This document shows, one piece after another, positions 1 through 7,100 of a DNA stretch of 21,772 nucleotides. Under the pieces are notes generated by a model, which had not been told where the DNA came from, did no database searches, and saw nothing but the letters and a program-made list of their open reading frames with translations. The translations under genes and the position numbers were made by a program. How positions within the stretch are numbered: position 1 is the stretch's first letter; each line of letters starts with the position of its first letter. The stretch is from CAYGTS01 sp964352905 (GTDB lineage: Bacteria > Pseudomonadota > Gammaproteobacteria > JAHCLG01). The DNA lies in NCBI GenBank assembly GCA_964352905.1, contig CAYGTS010000030.1:1-21772 (forward strand), in the 5' to 3' direction.

Positions 1-48
1 GGTGGTCGTACTGTTGGTGCGGGTGTCGTTGCAAAGATTATTGAGTAA
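1..48 (+). CDS. tuf: Elongation factor Tu, C-terminal end only (partial)
   Basis: The first 48 bases read in frame as GGRTVGAGVVAKIIE followed by a stop, the conserved C-terminus of EF-Tu domain 3. EF-Tu is the GTPase that delivers aminoacyl-tRNA to the ribosome. The gene is cut by the window edge, so nothing can be said about its start. Its position just upstream of tRNA-Trp and secE matches the tufB locus of gammaproteobacteria. The identification rests on 15 residues plus synteny. Confidence 0.88.
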   Translation, partial: GGRTVGAGVVAKIIE

Positions 49-58
49 TCAGGTGGAA

Positions 59-88
59 GGCAATGTTTATTAGTAACATTGCCTTTTT
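59..88 (+). terminator. Intrinsic terminator after tuf
   Basis: A 9-bp perfect stem (GGCAATGTT at 59-67 pairing with AACATTGCC at 75-83, 7-base loop) is followed by five Ts at 84-88, starting 11 bases after the tuf stop. It separates the tuf transcript from the tRNA/secE unit. Confidence 0.9.
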
Positions 89-129
89 ATCCGTGTAAAA
101 CGCTAAACTAAAAAAAAAGTCCTCTGAAC

Positions 130-205
130 AGGCCAGTAGCTCAATTGGCAGAGCGGCGGTCTCCAAAACCGCAGGTTGGGGGTTCGATCCCCTCCTGGCC
201 TGCCA
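130..205 (+). tRNA. tRNA-Trp (anticodon CCA)
   Basis: 76-base tRNA. The acceptor stem AGGCCAG (130-136) pairs perfectly with CTGGCCT (195-201), followed by discriminator G202 and an encoded CCA at 203-205. The anticodon loop CTCCAAA at 161-167 gives anticodon CCA (163-165), which reads UGG. The T arm has the usual GGTTCGATCC. It lies 28 bases upstream of secE, a common gammaproteobacterial arrangement, and is probably co-transcribed with secE-nusG and processed out. Confidence 0.97.
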
Positions 206-233
206 AACACAGGGCGAATGAAAGAAGAGTAAA

Positions 234-605
234 ATGGCAGTAAAGCAGCAATCAAACAATCGATCTATCGATGCAATGAAGTGGTTTTTAGCAATAGCCA
301 TTATTGTGGTTGGTTTAGTGGCTAATTATTATGTGCTGAACATTGCAACGCCCATCAGAATTATCGCTTGGATCATCATTGCAGCATTGGCATTATATGT
401 GGCTTCACGCACCAATAAAGGCAAATATGCCGTGAAATTTGCGAGTGAGGCACGCATGGAAATGCGCAAAGTCGTGTGGCCGAATCGCCAGGAAACCACT
501 CAAACCACGATTGTCGTCTTAATTATTGTTGTAATTTCTGGTTTGTTTCTGTGGTTAGTAGATGTGGGTTTTATTACTTTAATTGGATGGCTAACAGCTC
601 ATTGA
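234..605 (+). CDS. secE: Preprotein translocase subunit SecE
   Basis: 123 residues, close to the three-helix enterobacterial SecE. It is the small inner-membrane subunit that clamps SecY in the SecYEG channel for protein export and membrane insertion. Three hydrophobic segments are visible at about residues 16-35, 40-56 and 93-118. Between the second and third is the conserved cytoplasmic amphipathic region with EARMEMRKVVWPNRQETTQT, the SecE signature. The ATG at 234 is preceded by GAAGAG at 223-228. It is followed after 9 bases by nusG, the near-universal secE-nusG pair, so the two are likely one transcript with tRNA-Trp. Confidence 0.97.
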   Translation: MAVKQQSNNRSIDAMKWFLAIAIIVVGLVANYYVLNIATPIRIIAWIIIAALALYVASRTNKGKYAVKFASEARMEMRKVVWPNRQETTQTTIVVLIIVVISGLFLWLVDVGFITLIGWLTAH

Positions 606-614
606 GGTTAAGCA

Positions 615-1202
615 ATGTCGGATAACGATGAAATAAAAAATCAATCTTCTGAAAAAAACTTAGAAGAAAAACGCAAAAGCTGGTATGTCGTGCAAGCGTA
701 TTCTGGCTTTGAATTACAAGTTAAGAAGGGACTTGAAGAACGCATTAAACTGGCTGGCGTAGAAGATAAATTTGCAGATATTTTAGTGCCAACTGAAAAT
801 GTTGTTGAAATGCGCGCTGGCAAAAAACGCCGCAGTGAGCGCAAGTTTTTTCCAGGATATGTGTTAGTTAAAATGATCATGGATGATGAAACTTGGCATC
901 TCGTACGACAAGTACCGAAAGTTTTAGGTTTCATTGGTGGTACCAGCGATCGACCTGCACCGATTACCGATAAAGCCGCCAATGCAATTTTACAGCGCAT
1001 TGAAGAAGGTGCTGAGAAAGAAAAACCAAAAGTATTATACGAAGCTGGCGAAGTGGTTCGCGTTATCGCAGGACCTTTTGCTGACTTTAATGGTGTTGTG
1101 GAAGAAGTTAATTACGAGAAAAGTCGCCTGCGTGTTGCAGTGTTGATTTTTGGTCGCTCAACACCGGTAGAATTAGAATTTAGTCAAGTTGAAAAAGGTT
1201 AG
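615..1202 (+). CDS. nusG: Transcription termination/antitermination factor NusG
   Basis: 195 residues; E. coli NusG has 181. NusG binds the clamp helices of RNA polymerase with its NGN domain and suppresses pausing. Its C-terminal KOW domain contacts Rho or ribosomal protein S10. The NGN domain starts at about residue 22 (SWYVVQAYSGFE) and carries RKFFPGYVLVKM. The KOW domain is near the C-terminus with the typical GPFADFNGVVEEV. The extra length is an acidic/lysine-rich N-terminal tail of about 20 residues before the NGN domain, which looks unstructured. The ATG at 615 has an AGG at 605-607 overlapping the secE stop, so translation is probably coupled to secE. Confidence 0.97.
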   Translation: MSDNDEIKNQSSEKNLEEKRKSWYVVQAYSGFELQVKKGLEERIKLAGVEDKFADILVPTENVVEMRAGKKRRSERKFFPGYVLVKMIMDDETWHLVRQVPKVLGFIGGTSDRPAPITDKAANAILQRIEEGAEKEKPKVLYEAGEVVRVIAGPFADFNGVVEEVNYEKSRLRVAVLIFGRSTPVELEFSQVEKG

Positions 1203-1209
1203 TTGATCA

Positions 1210-1254
1210 GTTATTGCAACTGCGCGACGAAGTTTGCACTTGCAATGACGTAAC
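1210..1254. repeat. Degenerate remnant of the CGTCATTGCGAG element
   Basis: The segment GTTATTGCAACTGCGCGACG and the following ACTTGCAATGACG resemble the two ends of the palindromic element found at 8433-8600, with the interior collapsed. It begins 8 bases after the nusG stop. Similarity is visible by eye but imperfect, so it is called a remnant. Confidence 0.5.
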
Positions 1255-1287
1255 TCTCTGTTATTCAGAGAAATGATTAGAAAACAT

Positions 1288-1488
1288 AGGACTTGCGAAA
1301 AACGAATATTTTGAGCAGGAACGATGCTGCAGTTAAAAAAGTGAAGAGGGCTTACGAGAAACGAGTATTTTTAACTGCAGCGAGGCGCAAATCGAATGAG
1401 CACCGCAGTTTATAAGTAAATAAATGAGGATGCGAAAGAGATTTGCAACAATGCTGCAGTTAAAAAGACGACGTTTATCGTAAGTCCT
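1288..1488. repeat. Imperfect inverted-repeat element filling the nusG-rplK spacer
   Basis: The nusG-rplK spacer (1203-1540) holds no gene. AGGACTTGCGAAAAACGA at 1288-1305 is the near reverse complement (15 of 18) of the segment at 1471-1488, bounding a 201-bp unit. Inside it, a third version of the end motif lies at 1347-1364 (AGGGCTTACGAGAAACGA). The core CTGCAGTTAAAAA occurs twice in direct orientation and once inverted (TTTTTAACTGCAG near 1367-1379). It looks like nested or partly duplicated copies of a dispersed palindromic repeat. I see no clear terminator or promoter in it. Confidence 0.65.
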
Positions 1489-1540
1489 AAAGGGAAGCTT
1501 GCTGCCAGCAGGCGATATACCCAAACATTTGGAGAAAAAA

Positions 1541-1981
1541 ATGGCAAAAAAAGTACAAGCTTATGTCAAGCTACAAGTCAAAGCAGGTGAAGCAAATCCT
1601 AGTCCACCGGTTGGTCCTGCCTTAGGCCAGCAAGGTGTTAACATTATGGAGTTTTGCAAAGCATTTAATGCAGCTACTCAGTCTATAGAAAAAGGGTTAC
1701 CGATCCCTGTGGTCATTACCGTTTATTCTGATCGCAGCTTTACCTTTATTACCAAAACACCACCGGCTTCCATTTTAATCAAGAAAGCACTTGGTCTTAA
1801 AAGTGGTAGTGGTAAGCCTAACACTGAGAAAGTGGGCACGATTACTAGAGCGCAGTTAGAAGAGATTGCAAAAACTAAAATGCCGGATATTACCGCTGCT
1901 GATTTAGAAGCTGCTGTTCGTACCATTGCAGGTAGTGCGCGTAGCATGGGTGTTAATGTTGAAGGTGTGGACGGAGTATAA
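1541..1981 (+). CDS. rplK: 50S ribosomal protein L11
   Basis: 146 residues from the ATG at 1541, which has GGAG at 1531-1534. An upstream in-frame start at 1499 would add 14 non-family residues and lacks this ribosome binding site, so 1541 is chosen. L11 binds the GTPase-associated region of 23S rRNA. The N-terminal domain has the proline-rich PSPPVGPALGQQGVNIMEF stretch that forms the thiostrepton/rRNA-facing surface. The C-terminal domain ends in GSARSMGVNVEG, also conserved. It lies 5 bases before rplA, the standard L11-L1 operon. Confidence 0.98.
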   Translation: MAKKVQAYVKLQVKAGEANPSPPVGPALGQQGVNIMEFCKAFNAATQSIEKGLPIPVVITVYSDRSFTFITKTPPASILIKKALGLKSGSGKPNTEKVGTITRAQLEEIAKTKMPDITAADLEAAVRTIAGSARSMGVNVEGVDGV

Positions 1982-1986
1982 GAATC

Positions 1987-2679
1987 ATGGCAAGTCAATC
2001 TAAACGAGCAAAAGCCATTGCTGCAAAATTAACAGCAGGCAAAATCTATTCACTTGAAGAAGCGCTGAATTTATTAAAAGAAGTTAGCAGCGTTAAATTT
2101 ATTGAAACCATTGATGTTACTGTGAACCTGGGTGTTGATCCTCGCAAATCAGATCAGGTTGTGCGTGGTGCGACCGTATTGCCGAATGGCACGGGTAGAA
2201 GTGTGCGTGTTGCCGTATTTGCGCAAGGTGATGCAGAAAGCCAAGCTAAAGCTGCTGGAGCTGATATTGTTGGTTTTGAAGATTTAGCAGAGAACATTAA
2301 GAAAGGCCAAATGGATTTTGATGTTGTCATTGCAACACCTGATGCTATGCGTGTTGTGGGTCAGTTAGGTCAAATTCTAGGGCCAAGAGGCTTAATGCCT
2401 AATCCCAAAGTGGGCACAGTAACACCTGATGTTGCGCAAGCAGTTAAAAATGCCAAAGCAGGTCAAGTACAATTTCGTACTGATAAAGCGGGTATTATTC
2501 ACAGCCCAGTTGGCAAAGTGAACTTTAGCGTTGAACAATTACAACAAAATATTGCAGCCTTAGTTGCGGAGTTGAAAAAACTAAAACCAGCAGCTGCTAA
2601 AGGTATTTATATTAAGAAAATTGCAGTTTCTAGCACGATGGGGCCAGGACTTGCAGTTGATATTGCTTCAGTAGCATAG
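1987..2679 (+). CDS. rplA: 50S ribosomal protein L1
   Basis: 230 residues (E. coli 234). L1 forms the mobile L1 stalk that handles E-site tRNA, and in relatives it represses its own operon by binding the rplK leader. The signature GQLGQILGPRGLMPNPKVGT is present at about residues 122-141. No clear L1 target hairpin could be identified before rplK, where the spacer is filled with repeats. The gene starts 5 bases after the rplK stop and is followed by a strong terminator. Confidence 0.98.
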   Translation: MASQSKRAKAIAAKLTAGKIYSLEEALNLLKEVSSVKFIETIDVTVNLGVDPRKSDQVVRGATVLPNGTGRSVRVAVFAQGDAESQAKAAGADIVGFEDLAENIKKGQMDFDVVIATPDAMRVVGQLGQILGPRGLMPNPKVGTVTPDVAQAVKNAKAGQVQFRTDKAGIIHSPVGKVNFSVEQLQQNIAALVAELKKLKPAAAKGIYIKKIAVSSTMGPGLAVDIASVA

Positions 2680-2691
2680 TAAGTAGAATCT

Positions 2692-2730
2692 AAAACAGGG
2701 TGATAGCTCTAAAGCTATCACCCTGTTTTT
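2692..2730 (+). terminator. Strong intrinsic terminator after rplA
   Basis: A perfect 14-bp stem (ACAGGGTGATAGCT at 2695-2708 with its complement at 2713-2726) closes a 4-base CTAA loop. It is flanked by As upstream and Ts at 2727-2730, so up to 17 pairs can form. It ends the rplKA transcript. Its T tract runs directly into the -35 box of the next promoter. Confidence 0.92.
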
Positions 2731-2756
2731 GACGTGACGTTCGCAATAAATATAAC
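2729..2756 (+). promoter_or_regulatory. Sigma-70 type promoter for rplJL
   Basis: TTGACG (2729-2734), 16-base spacer, TATAAC (2751-2756). Predicted start is at about 2763, at the first base of the L10 leader. The -35 box shares its first two bases with the terminator T tract. E. coli has a separate rplJ promoter in the equivalent position. Confidence 0.7.
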
Positions 2757-2761
2757 CTTGT

Positions 2762-2930
2762 GACCGTCCAAAGACCGTAGGCGCCTATTTTCACGAATAG
2801 GCTTAATGGGATGTAAATATGACTCACAGGATTTCATTTTGCGGCGAGGCGCCGCAAGAAAGACGAAGAGTATAAGTCTAACCTACGCAGGCGGTTGATC
2901 AATAAAGATACTTTATTACGGTCAACTAAC
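2762..2930 (+). promoter_or_regulatory. Ribosomal protein L10 leader (autoregulatory mRNA element)
   Basis: GACCGTCCAAAGACCGTAGG at 2762-2781 and CCTACGCAGGCGGT at 2882-2895 correspond to the conserved halves of the gammaproteobacterial L10 leader (in E. coli, from memory, CCAAAGACCGTAGG and CCTGCGTAGACGGT). Between them are hairpins at 2783-2802 (GCCTATT/AATAGGC) and 2839-2857 (TTGCGGCG/CGCCGCAA). A further hairpin follows at 2894-2926 (GTTGA, AATAAAG with CTTTATT, TCAAC). In relatives the L10-L12 complex binds this structure to repress rplJL translation. Here the second hairpin belongs to a repeat shared with the rpoB leader. Confidence 0.72.
2822..2874 (+). repeat. Leader repeat, copy in rplJ 5' region
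   Basis: ACTCACAGGATTTCATTTTG followed by GCGGCGAG, GCGCCGCA and GAAAGACGAAGAGTATA closely parallels 4027-4094 upstream of rpoB. This copy is more compact and folds into a perfect 8-bp hairpin (2839-2857). Confidence 0.6.
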
Positions 2931-2975
2931 TTTGAAAATCAAGACGTAAGTCTTACCTAAATTGGAGTGATACCT

Positions 2976-3506
2976 ATGCCTTTATCACTTGCGGATAAGC
3001 AAGCGGTTGTTGCAGAAGTGGCACAAGTCGCAAGACAAGCGCAAACAGCAGTGTTGGCAGAATATCGTGGTTTATCAGTTGTAGCGATGACCAAGCTTCG
3101 GGCGCAAGCAAGACAAGCAAATGTCTTTTTACGCGTTGTGCGCAATACCCTTGCGCGTCGTGCGGTTGAAGGCACCGAGTTTGATTGCATGCAAGAGGTG
3201 TTTGTTGGGCCAGTTGTATTGGCTTTTTCAATAACCGAACCGAGTGCTGCAGCACGCTTATTTCGTGATTTTGCAAAAGAGAACGATAAACTAAAAGTAA
3301 CAGCGCTTGCCATGAACGGTAAGTTGTTGGCGGCAAATCAGTTGGATGCTGTAGCTAAATTACCTACTTACGATGAAGCAATTGCTTTATTGATGGCGGT
3401 AATGCAAGCACCTATTACAAAATTTGTTCGCACACTTGCTGAGCCACATGCCAAGATGGTGCGTACTGTTGCGGCTATCCGTGATCAAAAGCAGCAGTCT
3501 GCATAA
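2976..3506 (+). CDS. rplJ: 50S ribosomal protein L10
   Basis: 176 residues (E. coli 165). L10 anchors the L7/L12 dimers to the ribosomal stalk, and in complex with L12 represses its own mRNA through the leader upstream. The start MPLSLADKQAVVAEV matches the family N-terminus. The ATG at 2976 lies 8 bases after GGAG (2964-2967); an in-frame GTG at 2967 overlaps that binding site and is rejected. The C-terminal helix that binds L12 is present (APITKFVRTLAEPHAKMVRT). The gene forms a unit with rplL, 41 bases downstream. Confidence 0.97.
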   Translation: MPLSLADKQAVVAEVAQVARQAQTAVLAEYRGLSVVAMTKLRAQARQANVFLRVVRNTLARRAVEGTEFDCMQEVFVGPVVLAFSITEPSAAARLFRDFAKENDKLKVTALAMNGKLLAANQLDAVAKLPTYDEAIALLMAVMQAPITKFVRTLAEPHAKMVRTVAAIRDQKQQSA

Positions 3507-3547
3507 TATAACATATTAATTAAATAGATTTTTTAGGAGTAAAGTAA

Positions 3548-3922
3548 ATGGCCGTTTCTCAAAATGATATTTTAGAAGCTATCTCTAACATGAGCGTCAT
3601 GGACGTCGTTGAATTAATTAAAGCCATGGAAGACAAATTTGGTGTATCAGCTGCTGCTGCCGTTGCCGTTGCTGCCCCTGCAGCAGGTGATGCTGCTGTT
3701 GCTGAAGAAAAAACTGAATTTGATGTGGTCATGAAGAGCTTTGGCGCTAACAAAGTTGGTGTTATTAAAGTGATCCGTACAATCACGGGTCTTGGCTTAA
3801 AAGAAGCGAAAGACATGGTTGAAGGTGCGCCTGCCACAGTTAAAGAAGCTGTTAACAAGGCTGAAGCTGAAGACATCAAAAAACAATTAACTGAAGCTGG
3901 CGCTGAAGTTGAAATCAAATAA
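3548..3922 (+). CDS. rplL: 50S ribosomal protein L7/L12
   Basis: 124 residues, standard length. It is the multicopy stalk protein that recruits and stimulates translational GTPases. The N-terminal dimerisation helices are followed by an alanine-rich flexible hinge at about residues 34-57. The conserved C-terminal domain has the KVGVIKVIRTITGLGLKEAK surface that contacts EF-Tu and EF-G. The ribosome binding site AGGAG (3535-3539) is strong, consistent with the need for more L12 than L10. Confidence 0.98.
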   Translation: MAVSQNDILEAISNMSVMDVVELIKAMEDKFGVSAAAAVAVAAPAAGDAAVAEEKTEFDVVMKSFGANKVGVIKVIRTITGLGLKEAKDMVEGAPATVKEAVNKAEAEDIKKQLTEAGAEVEIK

Positions 3923-3955
3923 TTGATTAAACTTGAGTCCAGAATACAGAAATAC

Positions 3956-3989
3956 AAACGGAAGATAGTTAAAGACTATCTTCCGTTTT
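3956..3989 (+). terminator. Terminator/attenuator between rplL and rpoB
   Basis: A perfect 12-bp stem (ACGGAAGATAGT at 3958-3969 with ACTATCTTCCGT at 3975-3986, TAAAG loop), extended by flanking A/T pairs and followed by TTT. In E. coli the rplL-rpoB gap holds a partial attenuator that lowers rpoBC relative to rplJL. This stem is in the equivalent place and may do the same, or end the unit fully if the downstream candidate promoter is used. Confidence 0.85.
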
Positions 3990-3996
3990 CTGTCGA

Positions 3997-4029
3997 TTGC
4001 TTTTTATATATCGCAACAATATCTACACT
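3997..4029 (+). promoter_or_regulatory. Possible promoter for rpoBC
   Basis: TTGCTT (3997-4002), 17-base spacer, TATCTA (4020-4025); an alternative pair is TTTTTA at 4001-4006 with TACACT at 4024-4029, also 17 apart. Both are weak matches. Support comes mainly from position, just after the terminator and before a structured leader. Confidence 0.35.
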
Positions 4030-4094
4030 CACAGGAGTTCGTTTTGCAGCGAGATGAGCGCTTACCGCGCCGCAGAATGAAAGCCGAAAAGTAC
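4027..4094 (+). repeat. Leader repeat, copy in rpoB 5' region
   Basis: ACTCACAGGAGTTCGTTTTG, then GCAGCGAG, GCGCCGCA and GAAAGCCGAAAAGTACA, parallels the rplJ-leader segment 2822-2874 with a few substitutions. It carries an insertion of roughly 14 bases between the stem halves. It ends about 30 bases before the rpoB start. Confidence 0.6.
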
Positions 4095-4125
4095 ACTGTT
4101 GCATCTTCATAAACGAGGAAATCTA

Positions 4126-7100
4126 ATGGCATATACTTATACCGAGAAAAAACGTGTTCGTCTTGACTTTGGTAAACGACCTAACACGATGGAGGTTCCC
4201 TATTTACTCACAACGCAGTTGGAATCATATGAAAAATTTCTCCAGTATAATTTAGCGCCGGAAGAGCGCAAAGATGTTGGCTTACAAGCGGCATTTAGCT
4301 CGATTTTTCCTATCACCAGCTATTCTGGTAATGCTGAATTAGTCTACGTGAGCTACAAATTAGGTAAACCCGCATTTAACGAGCAAGAATGTAAAAAGCG
4401 AAGTTTAACTTTTGGGGCATCCTTACGCGTTAAAGTCAGATTACTCATTTATGATAAAGATGCACCAGCCGGTTCAAAATCCGTGCGAGACATCAAAGAG
4501 CAAGAAGTTTACATGGGTGAGTTGCCACTCATGACCGATACAGGCACTTTCATCATTAACGGTACCGAACGTGTAGTGGTATCACAGTTACACCGTTCAC
4601 CTGGTGTATTTTACGATCATGACCGTGGTAAAACACATTCTTCAGGCAAATTGTTATTTTCAGCGCGCGTGATCCCTTACCGTGGCTCGTGGTTAGATTT
4701 TGAATTTGATCCAAAAGATTGCCTATTCGTGCGTATTGATCGTCGTCGTAAACTTGCTGCTACAATCTTATTGCGTGCCTTAGGTTATACAACTGAAGAA
4801 ATCTTAGATACCTTTTTTGATGCGGATGCTTTTCTGATCAAAAATGATCATCTTGTCTTAGAACTTATTCCCGATAGACTTCGCGGTGAAATAGCAACCT
4901 TCCCGATTAAAGCCGAAGGCAAAGTGATCGTTGAAGAAGGGCGTCGTATTACGGCACGTCATATCATGCAAATGAAAAAAGCTGGCATAAAATCATTAAA
5001 TGTTCCTTTTGAATATGCAATCGGCAAAACCTTAGCTAAAACCATTATCAACAAAGATACTGGTGAAGTGATTGTGGAAGCTAATACGGAAATCACGCAA
5101 GAATTATTAAACAAATTAATGACGGAAAATATCAGTGCATTCCAAACGCTTTACACTAATGACTTGGATTGTGGTGCTTATATTTCAGATACGCTAAAAA
5201 TTGATCCCAGCTCTACACAGCTAGAAGCCTTGGTCGAAATTTATCGCATGATGCGCCCTGGTGAGCCACCGACCAAAGAAGCCGCTGAAAACTTATTTAA
5301 AAATTTATTCTTCACTGAAGAGCGCTATGACTTATCCCCTGTTGGCCGCATGAAATTTAATCGTCGTGTCGGTCGCACAGAAATTGAAGGTAGCGGCGTG
5401 TTATCCAAAGAAGATATTTTGGCTGCCATGAAAACACTGATTAACATCAGAGACGGCAAAGATGACGTTGATGACATCGATCATCTGGGTAATCGTCGTG
5501 TGCGAAGCGTTGGTGAAATGACAGAAAATCAATTCCGGGTTGGCTTAGTACGTGTTGAGCGTGCGGTCAAAGAGCGATTAAGCCTTGCCGAAACCGAAGG
5601 TTTAATGCCGCAAGATTTAATTAATGCCAAACCAGTTTCTGCTGCTATCAAAGAATTTTTTGGCTCAAGCCAATTATCACAATTTATGGATCAAAATAAT
5701 CCATTATCTGAAATCACACATAAACGCCGTGTTTCAGCATTAGGACCAGGTGGTTTAACCAGAGAGCGCGCTGGCTTTGAAGTACGTGACGTTCACCCAA
5801 CCCATTACGGTCGTGTTTGTCCGATTGAAACGCCAGAAGGACCAAACATTGGTTTAATTAACTCACTTGCGGTTTATGCGCGGACCAATGAATATGGTTT
5901 CTTAGAATCAGCTTATCGTGTTGTTAGAGATGGCAAAGTTTGCGATGAAATTCACTATTTATCAGCGATCGAAGAAGGTGATTTTGTGATTGCGCAGGCC
6001 AATGCAACTCTTAACGACAAGGGCCAGTTAACCGATGAGCTGGTTCCTTGCCGTCATAAAAACGAATTTACTTTTACCACAGTTGATAAAGTCAACTACA
6101 TGGATGTATCACCAAAACAGATCGTATCCGTTGCGGCGTCGTTAATTCCATTCCTTGAACATGACGATGCTAACCGTGCGTTAATGGGATCAAACATGCA
6201 ACGCCAAGCCGTACCTACCATGACCAGTGACAAACCACTTGTTGGTACCGGTATGGAAAGTAGTGTTGCGGTTGATTCTGGTGTGACGGTAGTTGCCAAA
6301 CGTGGCGGGATTGTTGATTCAGTCGATGCAGCACGTATTGTGGTGCGTGTTAACGATGATGAAACCGCAGCCGCGGAAACCGGTGTGGATATTTACAACT
6401 TAACGAAATACCAACGCTCGAACCATAATACCTGTATTAATCAACGCCCACTCGTTAGTAAAGGCGATAAAATTGCCAGAGGTGACGTATTAGCAGATGG
6501 CCCTTCAACTGATCTTGGAGAACTCGCGCTGGGGCAAAATCTATTAGTAGCCTTTATGGCGTGGAATGGTTACAACTTTGAGGATTCAATTTTAATTTCT
6601 GAACGCTTAGTTGAAGAAGATCGTTTCACCAGCATTCACATTGAAGAGTTAACGTGTATCGCGCGTGATACCAAATTAGGTGCCGAAGAAGTCACAGCCG
6701 ACATTCCCAATGTTAGTGAATCGGCATTAGGCAAACTTGATGAAGCTGGCATTGTCTTCGTTGGTGCAGAAGTTGAAGCGGGTGACATTCTGGTGGGTAA
6801 AGTGACACCGAAAGGCGAAACTCAATTAACACCAGAAGAAAAATTACTGCGTGCAATCTTTGGTGAAAAAGCTTCTGATGTTAAAGATACTTCATTACGT
6901 GTCCCAACTGGCATGAATGGTACCGTTTTAGATGTTCAAGTTTATACCCGTGATGGTGTTGAAAAAGATGAACGTGCTAAAGCAATTGAAAAAATGCAAC
7001 TTGATGATGTCAGAAAAGACTTGCTCGATCAATTGCGTATTCGTGAAGACGATGTTTATCAACGTGTTGAAAAACTCTTGCTTGGCAAAGTGGCTGATGG

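Noticed and set aside
79..109. Promoter for tRNA-Trp/secE (TTGCCT and TAAACT)
   Set aside because: Spacing would be 19 bases and the -35 box lies within the tuf terminator stem; not convincing.
1255..1272. Small hairpin CTCTG/CAGAG after nusG as a terminator
   Set aside because: Stem of about six pairs without a T tract; too weak to call.
2967..2975. GTG start for rplJ at 2967
   Set aside because: It overlaps the Shine-Dalgarno GGAG at 2964-2967 and adds residues absent from L10; ATG 2976 is well placed.
5662..5737. Rifampicin-resistance mutation in rpoB
   Set aside because: The pocket residues read as the sensitive type (Q, D, H and S at the usual positions).
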